In this document: positions 1 through 4,811 of the stretch, one piece after another
Position numbering within the stretch: the stretch's first letter is position 1
Layout: each line of letters opens with the position of its first letter
DNA from: Eubacteriales bacterium
GTDB taxonomy: Bacteria > Bacillota > Clostridia > Peptostreptococcales > Anaerovoracaceae
Assembly: GCA_029098205.1 (NCBI GenBank)
Contig: JAQXNW010000053.1
Span: forward strand, 1-6,315
Direction: 5' to 3'
Length of the DNA: 6,315 nucleotides
Notes under the pieces: generated by a model
Databases searched by the model: none
Told to the model about the DNA's origin: nothing
Seen by the model: the letters and a program-made list of their open reading frames with translations, nothing else
Position numbers and translations under genes: made by a program

Positions 1-788
1 TAGAAAGCAATGACAATTCTCTGGCGGTCCGGATCGTGTCTGGCCGTTCGAGTGTTCTTCTGACGGGAGACGCGGAAACGGAGGAAGAGGACGCGATGGA
101 GGTGTCGGCGGAGAGGCGGGAAAAATCGTCGAAATACAGTACGAAGCTGAAGGCAAGGTGGATGAAGGGACATGATTTGTCCGCAAATTCTCTTCTCGTG
201 TCGGATATTTATGTGATGGGGCATCATGGAAGTTCGACCTCATCCAGCTGGGAGCTTCTGAAGTCGGCGGATCCGAAATACGCGTTCATCAGCTGCGGCC
301 GCGAAAACAGCTACGGGCATCCGAACAAAGAGACAATGGAAAAACTGGAGAAGCTGGGGTGCAGAATGTACCGGACGGATCTTCAGGGTACCGTGCAGGC
401 GGTTTCCGACGGAAAAACATGGAAGCTGAATGTAAAGCCAAGCAAGGATTACCGCTCCGGAGATGAAGAAACCGCGGCCGGGTATTCCGGCGCATCCGGA
501 TCGTCCGGAGCATCCAGCGCAGCGGGCGCTGCAAATGCGCCGTCATCGTCATCTTCCGCATCGCAGGGTTCTTCCGCATCACAGGGGAATTCGTCCGGTA
601 ACGCGGCGGTTTCTTCGGTTTCCCCTTCGGAAGCCTCTTATGTAGTAAACACGCATACGAGAAAATTTCATAAGCCGAGCTGCCCCAGCGCGAAGGATAT
701 GAAACCGTCCAACCGGATTTATACGGACGAAAGCCGAAGCACTCTGATTCAGGAGGGGTATCAGCCGTGCAGAAGATGTAAGCCCTGA
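1..788 (+). CDS. ComEC/Rec2-like metallo-beta-lactamase-fold hydrolase with C-terminal Ada-like zinc-binding domain (5' partial)
   Basis: Only the C-terminal part lies in the window. The frame is open from base 3, and the text before the GTG at 36 (ESNDNSLAVRI) already matches the family, so that GTG is internal. The metallo-beta-lactamase part shows TGDAE (Asp codon 69-71), MGHHGSS (His codons 222 and 225) and NSYGHP (His codon 318), in the order seen in the extracellular hydrolase domain of ComEC-like and stand-alone clostridial proteins. A low-complexity Ser/Ala/Gly/Gln linker (about 474-635) follows. The final domain (639-785) has FHKPSC and GYQPCRRCKP, which align with FCRPSC and GFRPCKRCQP of the Ada metal-binding domain, but His takes the place of the first Cys. 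This suggests a structural zinc site (ligands at codons 669, 681, 768, 777) rather than a methyl acceptor. The spacing between GDAE and HHGS looks longer than usual by about 25 residues. The substrate is unknown. A signal peptide would lie upstream of the window. Confidence 0.85.
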   Translation, partial: ESNDNSLAVRIVSGRSSVLLTGDAETEEEDAMEVSAERREKSSKYSTKLKARWMKGHDLSANSLLVSDIYVMGHHGSSTSSSWELLKSADPKYAFISCGRENSYGHPNKETMEKLEKLGCRMYRTDLQGTVQAVSDGKTWKLNVKPSKDYRSGDEETAAGYSGASGSSGASSAAGAANAPSSSSSASQGSSASQGNSSGNAAVSSVSPSEASYVVNTHTRKFHKPSCPSAKDMKPSNRIYTDESRSTLIQEGYQPCRRCKP

Positions 789-848
789 CGGAACAGACAA
801 GAGCCTTGAGAAAATGGATAAGAGCCGCCGGGTTCAGGGAGAAAGATT

Positions 849-2159
849 TTGAAAGAACATTATTATCTATGTATCGATTTGAAATCCTTTTACGCGTCGG
901 TGGAATGCGCGGAGCGGGGGCTTGATCCGATGAAAACGAATCTGGTTGTCGCGGATCCGGAGCGTACGGACCGGACGATCTGCCTCGCGGTGTCTCCGTC
1001 CATGAAGAAGCTGGGCGTCCGGAACCGCTGCCGGGTGTTTGAAATCCCGCCGAATATCGATTACATCGTGGCAGAGCCCAGGATGCAGAAATATATTGAT
1101 TACGCAGCGGAAATTTACGGAATTTACCTTCGGTATATTTCAAAGGAAGATATTCACGTTTATTCCATCGATGAAGCCTTTCTTGACGTGACGCCGTATC
1201 TTCATATTTATAAGAAAACGCCGAAGGAGATAGCGGAATTTCTGATGAACCGCGTGCAGAAGGAGCTTGGAATCCGAGCGGCATGCGGGATCGGGACGAA
1301 TCTTTATCTGACAAAGATCGCCCTGGATATTCTGGCGAAGCATTCGCCGGATTTCATCGCGTTTCTGGATGAGAGACTGTACCGCGAAAAGCTATGGGAT
1401 TATCAGCCGCTTACGGACTTCTGGAGGATCGGAAAAGGTACCGCGCGAAAACTTGCATCGATGGGAATTTTCACAATGAGGGAGCTTTCAGGGGCGGCGG
1501 AAAAGAATGAAGAGCTGTTTTACCGGAAATTCGGCGTCGACGCGGAGCTTTTGATCGATCACGCCCGCGGCATCGAGCCGGTCACGATTTCCGACATTCG
1601 GAAGTACCGGCCGAAATCCAGAAGTCTTTCAAACGGGCAGGTGCTGATGCGGGATTATACACTGGAAGAGGCGGACATCGTCGTGAAGGAAATGGCGAAT
1701 GAGCTTTGTCTTCGAATGACGGAGGAGCATCTTCTGGCTTCATCGGTTTCGATTTATGTTGGGTATTCGAACCGCCTTCACAGGAAGGGAAGCGGCGGCA
1801 CCGAGAAGCTTCCGCATGCGTCCAATGCCTCCGGAACTGTCATTTCGGAAATGGTGAAATTATTTCAGAAGGTGACGGATCATGCGCTTCCGATTCGAAG
1901 AATCATGATGAGTGTGAATGGGATCGAGGATGAAAAAAGCGGGTGCCAGCTCAGTCTGTTCGGGCGGACGGAGGCTTCGAAGGAAGAGGCAAAGGAGCGG
2001 AAAATCCAGGAGGCGGTGCTTGCTGTAAAGAAGAGATATGGGAAAAATGCGCTTCTTAAGGGCCTTGATTTCGAAGAAGCGGCGACGCAGCAGGTCCGGA
2101 ACCGGGAAATCGGCGGGCATAAACGGGGAGTTGATGACGAATGGCAGAAAAACGTGTGA
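849..2159 (+). CDS. Y-family DNA polymerase (UvrX/YqjW/Pol IV-like translesion polymerase)
   Basis: A 436-residue error-prone polymerase that copies past damaged template bases. The palm carries the catalytic residues: Asp10 in CIDLKSFYASVE and Asp108-Glu109 in YSIDEAF. Tyr15 sits at the steric-gate position. Lys12 replaces the second Asp of E. coli DinB motif I, as in UvrX/YqjW relatives. The thumb region has helix-hairpin-helix-like text (FWRIGKGTARKLASMGI, 191-207), and the little finger starts near KSRSLSNGQ (256-264). QLSLF at 367-371 is a canonical beta-clamp-binding pentapeptide. The end, RNREIGGHKRG, is typical of this subfamily. The start is TTG at 849: AGGGAG (836-841) lies 7 bases upstream, in-frame stops at 807 and 819 exclude longer forms, and the next in-frame ATG is at codon 28, inside motif-containing sequence. 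The 3' end overlaps the YolD-like gene by 19 bp. It is complete in length. Automatic pipelines may call it dinB or umuC. Confidence 0.93.
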   Translation: MKEHYYLCIDLKSFYASVECAERGLDPMKTNLVVADPERTDRTICLAVSPSMKKLGVRNRCRVFEIPPNIDYIVAEPRMQKYIDYAAEIYGIYLRYISKEDIHVYSIDEAFLDVTPYLHIYKKTPKEIAEFLMNRVQKELGIRAACGIGTNLYLTKIALDILAKHSPDFIAFLDERLYREKLWDYQPLTDFWRIGKGTARKLASMGIFTMRELSGAAEKNEELFYRKFGVDAELLIDHARGIEPVTISDIRKYRPKSRSLSNGQVLMRDYTLEEADIVVKEMANELCLRMTEEHLLASSVSIYVGYSNRLHRKGSGGTEKLPHASNASGTVISEMVKLFQKVTDHALPIRRIMMSVNGIEDEKSGCQLSLFGRTEASKEEAKERKIQEAVLAVKKRYGKNALLKGLDFEEAATQQVRNREIGGHKRGVDDEWQKNV

Positions 2160-2314
2160 GGGTTCCGATGCCGGTTTCGCAGCGGGCGAAGCAATTCATT
2201 CCATTTGCGGCGGTGTCCGGACTGGAGGAAGCGCTCCGTGCGAAGGAACGGGAGACAGAGCTTCGTGAAGAGGGAAATTTCCGAATTGTGAGGCCGATGG
2301 TATACAAACCATAG
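2141..2314 (+). CDS. YolD-like small protein
   Basis: A 57-residue protein starting MAEKRVRVPM. Its centre, RAKQFIPFAAVSGLEEALR (residues 15-33), resembles the YolD-like family pattern of Arg/Lys, a (W/F)-x-P-F segment and an EALR helix, followed by a charged KERETE helix and a short beta-like end (FRIVRPMVY). YolD-like genes are regularly found beside UvrX/YqjW-type Y-family polymerases in Firmicutes, as here, and are thought to assist or regulate the polymerase; the biochemical role is unsettled. The ATG lies inside the last codons of the polymerase gene in a different frame (19-bp overlap), with GGGGAG at 2125-2130 as SD, so translation is probably coupled. The stop codon coincides with a promoter for the next gene. 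It is short, but context and motif make it convincing. Confidence 0.8.
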   Translation: MAEKRVRVPMPVSQRAKQFIPFAAVSGLEEALRAKERETELREEGNFRIVRPMVYKP

Positions 2315-2329
2315 AATTTTCGCTATAAT
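2301..2329 (+). promoter_or_regulatory. SigA-type promoter P1 of the HD-domain gene
   Basis: A perfect -10 box TATAAT (2324-2329) lies 17 bases after a -35-like TATACA (2301-2306, four of six matches to TTGACA). It overlaps the end of the YolD-like gene. An inverted repeat, ATGGT (2297-2301) and ACCAT (2308-2312), brackets the -35 element and could be an operator; that last point is inference. Confidence 0.6.
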
Positions 2330-2340
2330 TTCGTTATAAT
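2312..2340 (+). promoter_or_regulatory. Second -10 element in tandem (P2)
   Basis: A second perfect TATAAT (2335-2340) sits exactly 11 bases after the first. The unit TTTCG(C/T)TATAA is directly repeated (2318-2328 and 2329-2339). The -35 for this copy (TAGAAT, 2312-2317, 17-base spacer) is poor, so it may be a minor start or a remnant of duplication. Confidence 0.45.
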
Positions 2341-2372
2341 GATAAAACATACTTATCTAATTGGATATGCGA

Positions 2373-2378
2373 AGGGAG
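2373..2378 (+). promoter_or_regulatory. Ribosome binding site setting a GTG start for the HD gene
   Basis: AGGGAG lies 9 bases before GTG at 2388. In-frame TTG (2361) and ATG (2367) lie upstream of, or beside, this SD and have no good SD of their own, so the GTG start is preferred. Confidence 0.75.
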
Positions 2379-2387
2379 AGTTGCACT

Positions 2388-2936
2388 GTGATTACCAGAA
2401 ACGAAGCGTGGGAGCTTCTGAAGGAATATAACCAGGATCCGTTCCATCTGCAACATGGCGAAACGGTGGAAAAGACGATGATGTATTTTGCGGATCAGCT
2501 GGGGTACGGCGACGAACGCGAGATGTGGGGAATCGTCGGACTGCTTCATGATTTGGATTTTGAAAAATATCCGGAGCAGCACTGCATTAAAGAGCAGGAA
2601 ATCATGCGGGAGAGAGGGATCGATGAGCGGATCATTCATGCGACCGCCAGCCACGGATATGGAATTACGGTAGATATCAAGCCGGAGCATGAGATGGAGA
2701 AGGTTCTTTATGCGGTGGATGAGCTGACGGGTTTGATCGGCGCGGTGGTACTGGTCCGTCCGTCCAAGAGCGTGCAGGATCTGACCGTAAAATCCGTGAA
2801 GAAAAAGTTCAAGCAGAAAAGCTTCGCGGAAGGATGTTCGAGAGAAGTGATCCAGAACGGCGCGGACATGCTTGGGTGGACATTGGAGGAATTGATTCAG
2901 CGGACGATCGACGCGTTGAAAACGTTCCAGAAATAA
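2388..2936 (+). CDS. HD-domain (HDIG-type) phosphohydrolase-like protein
   Basis: A 182-residue cytoplasmic protein beginning MITRNEAWELLKEYN. It has the HD-superfamily metal ligands in order: His23 (LQHGETV), His54-Asp55 (GLLHDLDFEKYP), the conserved ASHGYG (87-92) and Asp111 (AVDELTGLIGA). This chain is typical of small HD hydrolases widespread in Clostridia and often annotated as HDIG or HAD-adjacent proteins. Known HD enzymes hydrolyse phosphate esters of nucleotides or related metabolites, but the substrate of this subgroup is not established. The C-terminal half has SKSVQDL, KSVKKKFK and GCSREVI segments characteristic of the subgroup. The start is GTG at 2388 because of the SD at 2373-2378. 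It has its own promoter (2301-2340) and no sign of truncation. It follows the polymerase cassette by 73 bp but seems separately transcribed, so a repair role is not implied. Confidence 0.88.
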   Translation: MITRNEAWELLKEYNQDPFHLQHGETVEKTMMYFADQLGYGDEREMWGIVGLLHDLDFEKYPEQHCIKEQEIMRERGIDERIIHATASHGYGITVDIKPEHEMEKVLYAVDELTGLIGAVVLVRPSKSVQDLTVKSVKKKFKQKSFAEGCSREVIQNGADMLGWTLEELIQRTIDALKTFQK

Positions 2937-2945
2937 TCGATGATG

Positions 2946-2967
2946 GATGAGATAAGGATGAGATAAG
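2946..2967 (+). repeat. Perfect 11-bp tandem duplication
   Basis: GATGAGATAAG occurs twice head to tail (2946-2956, 2957-2967), just after the stop codon of the HD gene. It is non-coding and probably arose by slippage. No function is evident. Confidence 0.8.
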
Positions 2968-2996
2968 AAAGAAGAGGAATCCGGCCTTTTTTTCTT
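2965..2996 (+). terminator. Imperfect hairpin, possible terminator of the HD gene
   Basis: AAGAAAGAAGAGG (2965-2977) can pair with CCTTTTTTTCTT (2985-2996) around a 7-base loop, with one bulge and two G-U pairs. The U-rich run is the 3' arm itself rather than a tail after the stem, so termination efficiency is doubtful. Confidence 0.4.
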
Positions 2997-3093
2997 GTCT
3001 CCTTTTATTACTCATATATCTGGGGTGTTACATGAACGATGAATAACCGCTCATGCAGCAGCCTTTTAGATACGTTTTTGGTCCAATAATTTG

Positions 3094-3143
3094 AAATGCC
3101 TGATGTAGGATTAAAGAACCAATTGTCCTGCTCAGGCATTTTT
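3094..3143 (+). terminator. Strong rho-independent terminator, plus-strand orientation
   Basis: A perfect 10-bp stem (AAATGCCTGA at 3094-3103 with TCAGGCATTT at 3132-3141) is extended by an inner 4-bp stem (AGGA 3107-3110 with TCCT 3126-3129) and ends in a run of five T (3139-3143). The orientation fits a plus-strand transcript, either the long 3' end of the HD mRNA or an independent small RNA starting after 3000. Confidence 0.7.
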
Positions 3144-3215
3144 GTATACAAGAAAAGAAGCCGATGCATCTGACATATGAATGTGAGAACGTGCATCCGG
3201 CGGTCGCACAAAAGA

Positions 3216-3246
3216 AAAAGGACTGCAAAGTTACTGCAGTCCTTTT
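3216..3246 (-). terminator. Bidirectional intrinsic terminator of tRNA-Pro
   Basis: A perfect 12-bp stem (3216-3227 with 3235-3246; core GGACTGCA/TGCAGTCC) has a 7-base loop. On the minus strand it directly follows the tRNA 3' end and is followed by a T-rich run (complement of 3211-3219). On the plus strand it ends in TTTT, so it may also stop transcripts from the left. Confidence 0.85.
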
Positions 3247-3250
3247 GCCA

Positions 3251-3326
3251 TGGTCGGAGTGGTGAGACTCGAACTCACGGCCTCTGCGTCCCGAACGCAG
3301 CGCGCTACCAACTGCGCCACACCCCG
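3251..3326 (-). tRNA. tRNA-Pro, anticodon CGG
   Basis: Read on the minus strand, this forms a complete 76-nt cloverleaf: acceptor CGGGGTG paired with CACTCCG (one G-U), D-arm stem GCGC/GCGC, anticodon stem CTGCG/CGCAG with loop TTCGGGA, T-arm GTGAG TTCGAGT CTCAC, discriminator A and an encoded CCA (3251-3253). Anticodon CGG decodes the proline codon CCG. The CGG...CCGACCA ends are typical of bacterial tRNA-Pro. It is a single-gene unit with its own promoter and terminator, convergent with the HD gene. Confidence 0.97.
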
Positions 3327-3337
3327 CCGACTTAGCT

Positions 3338-3365
3338 ATTATAACACACTGAATTTTTATTGCAA
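3338..3365 (-). promoter_or_regulatory. SigA-type promoter of tRNA-Pro
   Basis: On the minus strand, TTGCAA (3360-3365, four of six matches to TTGACA) is followed after 16 bases by a perfect TATAAT (3338-3343). The predicted start lies a few bases before the tRNA 5' end at 3326, leaving a very short leader. Confidence 0.75.
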
Positions 3366-3368
3366 GGA

Positions 3369-3385
3369 ATATTTCACAGAAATAT
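3369..3385. repeat. Inverted repeat between divergent promoters
   Basis: ATATTTC (3369-3375) and GAAATAT (3379-3385) form a perfect 7-bp inverted repeat with spacer ACA. It fills the gap between the -35 boxes of the tRNA promoter and the membrane-protein promoter. It could be an operator or simply an AT-rich UP-like element; the first idea is inference. Confidence 0.5.
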
Positions 3386-3388
3386 ATT

Positions 3389-3417
3389 TTGACAGGTTTA
3401 TTCGGAATGCATATAAT
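3389..3417 (+). promoter_or_regulatory. Full-consensus SigA promoter for the membrane protein/CYTH unit
   Basis: TTGACA (3389-3394) and TATAAT (3412-3417) match the consensus in all twelve positions with the optimal 17-base spacer. The predicted start near 3424 gives a leader of about 29 bases before the ATG at 3453. Confidence 0.9.
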
Positions 3418-3452
3418 ATTAACGTTTCAGAGGCAGGGAGGAGAAACGGAGC

Positions 3453-3923
3453 ATGACAGCAAAAATTCGTTGGATCAGCATACTCAGATTTGCGGCAATT
3501 CCGCTCGGTCTCCTGATGGGGAGGGAAGCCGCCCTTGGTTTCGGGCTTCCGGCAGGAATTATTCTGGGAATTGTTTTCGGATTTTCATTCTGGATTCTGG
3601 CCGCACATGGACGGACGCGGTTTCTGGCAGAGCGCATCGCGGAATCGATCCGAGCCGCCCTCAAGAAAGAAGGAATCAGCGATCCGGTGATTGAGCTTCA
3701 GAAAGGCCGGAACGGATTTATTACGAGAGTTTACGTGATCGGCAGGAGGGTCCGTCAGACAGAGATTCATAACTGGGTGCTTGACGCGATCAGCGAAGGA
3801 AAGCTGCGGAGGTATCTGTGGGTGCTTCAGATCGCGATTCTGGATACGCTGGAAGACTTCCCGGAGAAGCGACGTCAGATGAATGAGCAGTTCCGCCGGA
3901 ACATCGAAAACCGCCGCGGATGA
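3453..3923 (+). CDS. Small membrane protein of unknown function with two N-terminal helices
   Basis: 156 residues that I do not recognise as a named family. Two hydrophobic segments, about residues 7-23 (ISILRFAAIPLGLLMG) and 27-52 (ALGFGLPAGIILGIV onward), are joined by the short turn REA and look like a helical hairpin. They are followed by a basic, probably cytoplasmic region of about 100 residues that includes an amphipathic helix (RFLAERIAESIRAALKKEG), a beta-like stretch around VIELQKGRNGFITRVYVIG and a strongly basic end. No catalytic motif is visible. The start at ATG 3453 is supported by AGGGAGGAG (3435-3443) at 9 bases and the consensus promoter at 3389-3417. The stop lies 10 bp before the CYTH gene, so the two are probably co-transcribed and may act together. 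The C-terminal region may bind nucleic acid or a partner protein; that is a guess from charge only. Confidence 0.75.
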   Translation: MTAKIRWISILRFAAIPLGLLMGREAALGFGLPAGIILGIVFGFSFWILAAHGRTRFLAERIAESIRAALKKEGISDPVIELQKGRNGFITRVYVIGRRVRQTEIHNWVLDAISEGKLRRYLWVLQIAILDTLEDFPEKRRQMNEQFRRNIENRRG

Positions 3924-3927
3924 GGTG
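3922..3927 (+). promoter_or_regulatory. Ribosome binding site deciding the CYTH start
   Basis: GAGGTG overlaps the stop codon of the membrane-protein gene and lies 6 bases before ATG 3934. It favours that start over the upstream in-frame ATG at 3883, which would add 17 residues ahead of the conserved MEIELKY. Confidence 0.75.
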
Positions 3928-3933
3928 TCATAC

Positions 3934-4581
3934 ATGGAAATCGAATTGAAATATGATCTTACAGAGCAACCGGACGCATCGGATAAAATATTCAATGATG
4001 TGATGATACATTTTCTGGAAGATGGGGAAATTGAAAAAATTCCGATGAGTGCGGTGTATTATGACACGGATACTCTGGATCTCGCGAAAGAAAAAATCGC
4101 GTTTCGGATCCGGAACGAAGGCGGAAAATATGTCGGCACATTAAAATGGAATAATGAAACGGCAGAAGAACTTTCCATGCGGGAGGAAATGAATATTCAT
4201 CTTCCGAAAGAAGCGGCGGAAGGAGAACCGGATATCGGAATTTTCCGGGAAAGCGGAATTTCGGACGATCTTATTCGAATCTGCGGAAAGAAGAAACTGG
4301 TTCCAATTGTCACCATGCGGTTCACCCGGTCGCAGGTAAGGGTGGATACGGGGACTTCCATCAGCGAGCTTTCCATAGATTTCGGGGAAATTCATGCCAA
4401 TGGAAAAACCGCGCCGATTCATGAGATGGAGCTGGAATATTTTTCCGGAGACGTTGAAGATATGAAAAAGCTGGGAAAAAGAATTGCTGAAAAATTTCAT
4501 CTCCGCCCGGAGATACGCAGCAAGTTCGGCAGAGGATTTGCGCTTCTGGAAATGGACTTGGAGGATGAGAGTGGGAAATAG
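3934..4581 (+). CDS. CYTH-domain protein (triphosphate tunnel metalloenzyme family)
   Basis: 215 residues spanning one CYTH domain. It begins with the signature ExExK (Glu2, Glu4, Lys6 in MEIELKYDL). Next come YYDTDTLDL (42-50), the basic strand AFRIR (Arg58, Arg60) with GTLKW (Lys71), TMRFTRSQVRVD (Arg129, Arg132, Arg136), LSIDFGEI (Asp149), the acidic strand IHEMELEYF (Glu164, Glu166, Glu168) and SKFGRGFAL (Lys197, Arg200). Alternating acidic and basic residues in these strands line the tunnel that binds triphosphate and divalent metal. Family members act as inorganic triphosphatases, thiamine triphosphatases or adenylate cyclases; in bacteria of this type tripolyphosphatase activity is the likeliest, but the substrate is not shown here. 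Starting at 3934 places the signature at the N-terminus as in relatives. It is second in a two-gene unit after the small membrane protein, with no truncation. Function is inferred from family only. Confidence 0.85.
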   Translation: MEIELKYDLTEQPDASDKIFNDVMIHFLEDGEIEKIPMSAVYYDTDTLDLAKEKIAFRIRNEGGKYVGTLKWNNETAEELSMREEMNIHLPKEAAEGEPDIGIFRESGISDDLIRICGKKKLVPIVTMRFTRSQVRVDTGTSISELSIDFGEIHANGKTAPIHEMELEYFSGDVEDMKKLGKRIAEKFHLRPEIRSKFGRGFALLEMDLEDESGK

Positions 4582-4592
4582 ATGCCGATCTT

Positions 4593-4620
4593 AAGAGAGT
4601 TTTCGGACAAAATTGCTCTT
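4593..4620 (+). terminator. Weak candidate terminator after the CYTH gene
   Basis: AAGAG (4593-4597) pairs with CTCTT (4616-4620), with an internal loop and an inner TTTT/AAAA stem around CGGAC, followed by TT. The structure is AT-rich and short, so it is listed only as a candidate. Confidence 0.35.
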
Positions 4621-4709
4621 TTGGCAAATAAATAGGCTAGTTTCGAAGTAAAAAGGATGTGTTTCCGTGAAAAAATGGTGAAGAACCAGAAAAAATGGCG
4701 CATCTTTTG

Positions 4710-4738
4710 TTTACTTACCGGATGAATGTGTGTATACT
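4710..4738 (+). promoter_or_regulatory. SigA-type promoter of tig
   Basis: TATACT (4733-4738, five of six matches to TATAAT) is preceded after 17 bases by TTTACT (4710-4715, four of six matches to TTGACA). The predicted start near 4745 gives a leader of about 67 bases before the ATG at 4812. No CIRCE or CtsR-like operator was seen between 4582 and 4811. Confidence 0.65.
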
Positions 4739-4794
4739 TATTAAGTCTATATGCGGGTGCTGACGCCGCGGTATAAACAAGTCACATCAAATGC

Positions 4795-4800
4795 AGGAGG
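4795..4800 (+). promoter_or_regulatory. Ribosome binding site that fixes the tig start
   Basis: AGGAGG lies 11 bases upstream of ATG 4812. An in-frame ATG at 4791 would place this perfect SD inside the coding sequence and has no SD of its own, so 4812 is chosen. Confidence 0.85.
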
Positions 4801-4811
4801 AATACGAAGAA

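Larger units (their letters stand above)
2937..3250. other. Gene-free intergenic region between HD gene and tRNA-Pro
   Basis: About 314 bases with no convincing coding sequence on either strand. It holds the 11-bp tandem repeat, a weak hairpin at 2965-2996, an orphan strong hairpin with a U-tract at 3094-3143 and the tRNA terminator at 3216-3246. The stretch 3004-3093 shows no recognised riboswitch or RNA family. An 8-bp palindrome GATGCATC lies near 3163-3170. The two transcription units on either side converge here. Confidence 0.7.

Noticed and set aside
36..38. GTG at 36 as start of the first gene
   Set aside because: The frame continues upstream to base 3 with family-typical residues, so the gene is truncated by the window edge.
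780..848. LexA/SOS box upstream of the polymerase
   Set aside because: No CGAAC...GTTCG-like palindrome is present in this interval.
289..1314. A 341-codon open frame on the minus strand
   Set aside because: It is antisense to the MBL protein end and the polymerase start; its composition (Pro/Arg/Ser-rich) and lack of motifs mark it as a shadow.
2361..2369. TTG 2361 or ATG 2367 as start of the HD gene
   Set aside because: Neither has an SD, and the good SD at 2373-2378 serves GTG 2388.
2995..3020. Plus-strand promoter for the putative small RNA (TTGTCT ... TATATC)
   Set aside because: The spacing is only 14 bases and the -10 is poor, so no promoter is claimed.
3008..3139. Minus-strand 43-codon frame starting MPEQDNWFF and ending at a stop near 3008
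   Set aside because: The composition is protein-like, but it has no SD, its start lies within the arm of the 3094-3143 hairpin, and I recognise no family. It could be a gene relic, which a protein search with this stretch would settle.
4582..4811. CIRCE or CtsR operator before tig
   Set aside because: No TTAGCACTC/GAGTGCTAA pair or GGTCAAA repeat was found.
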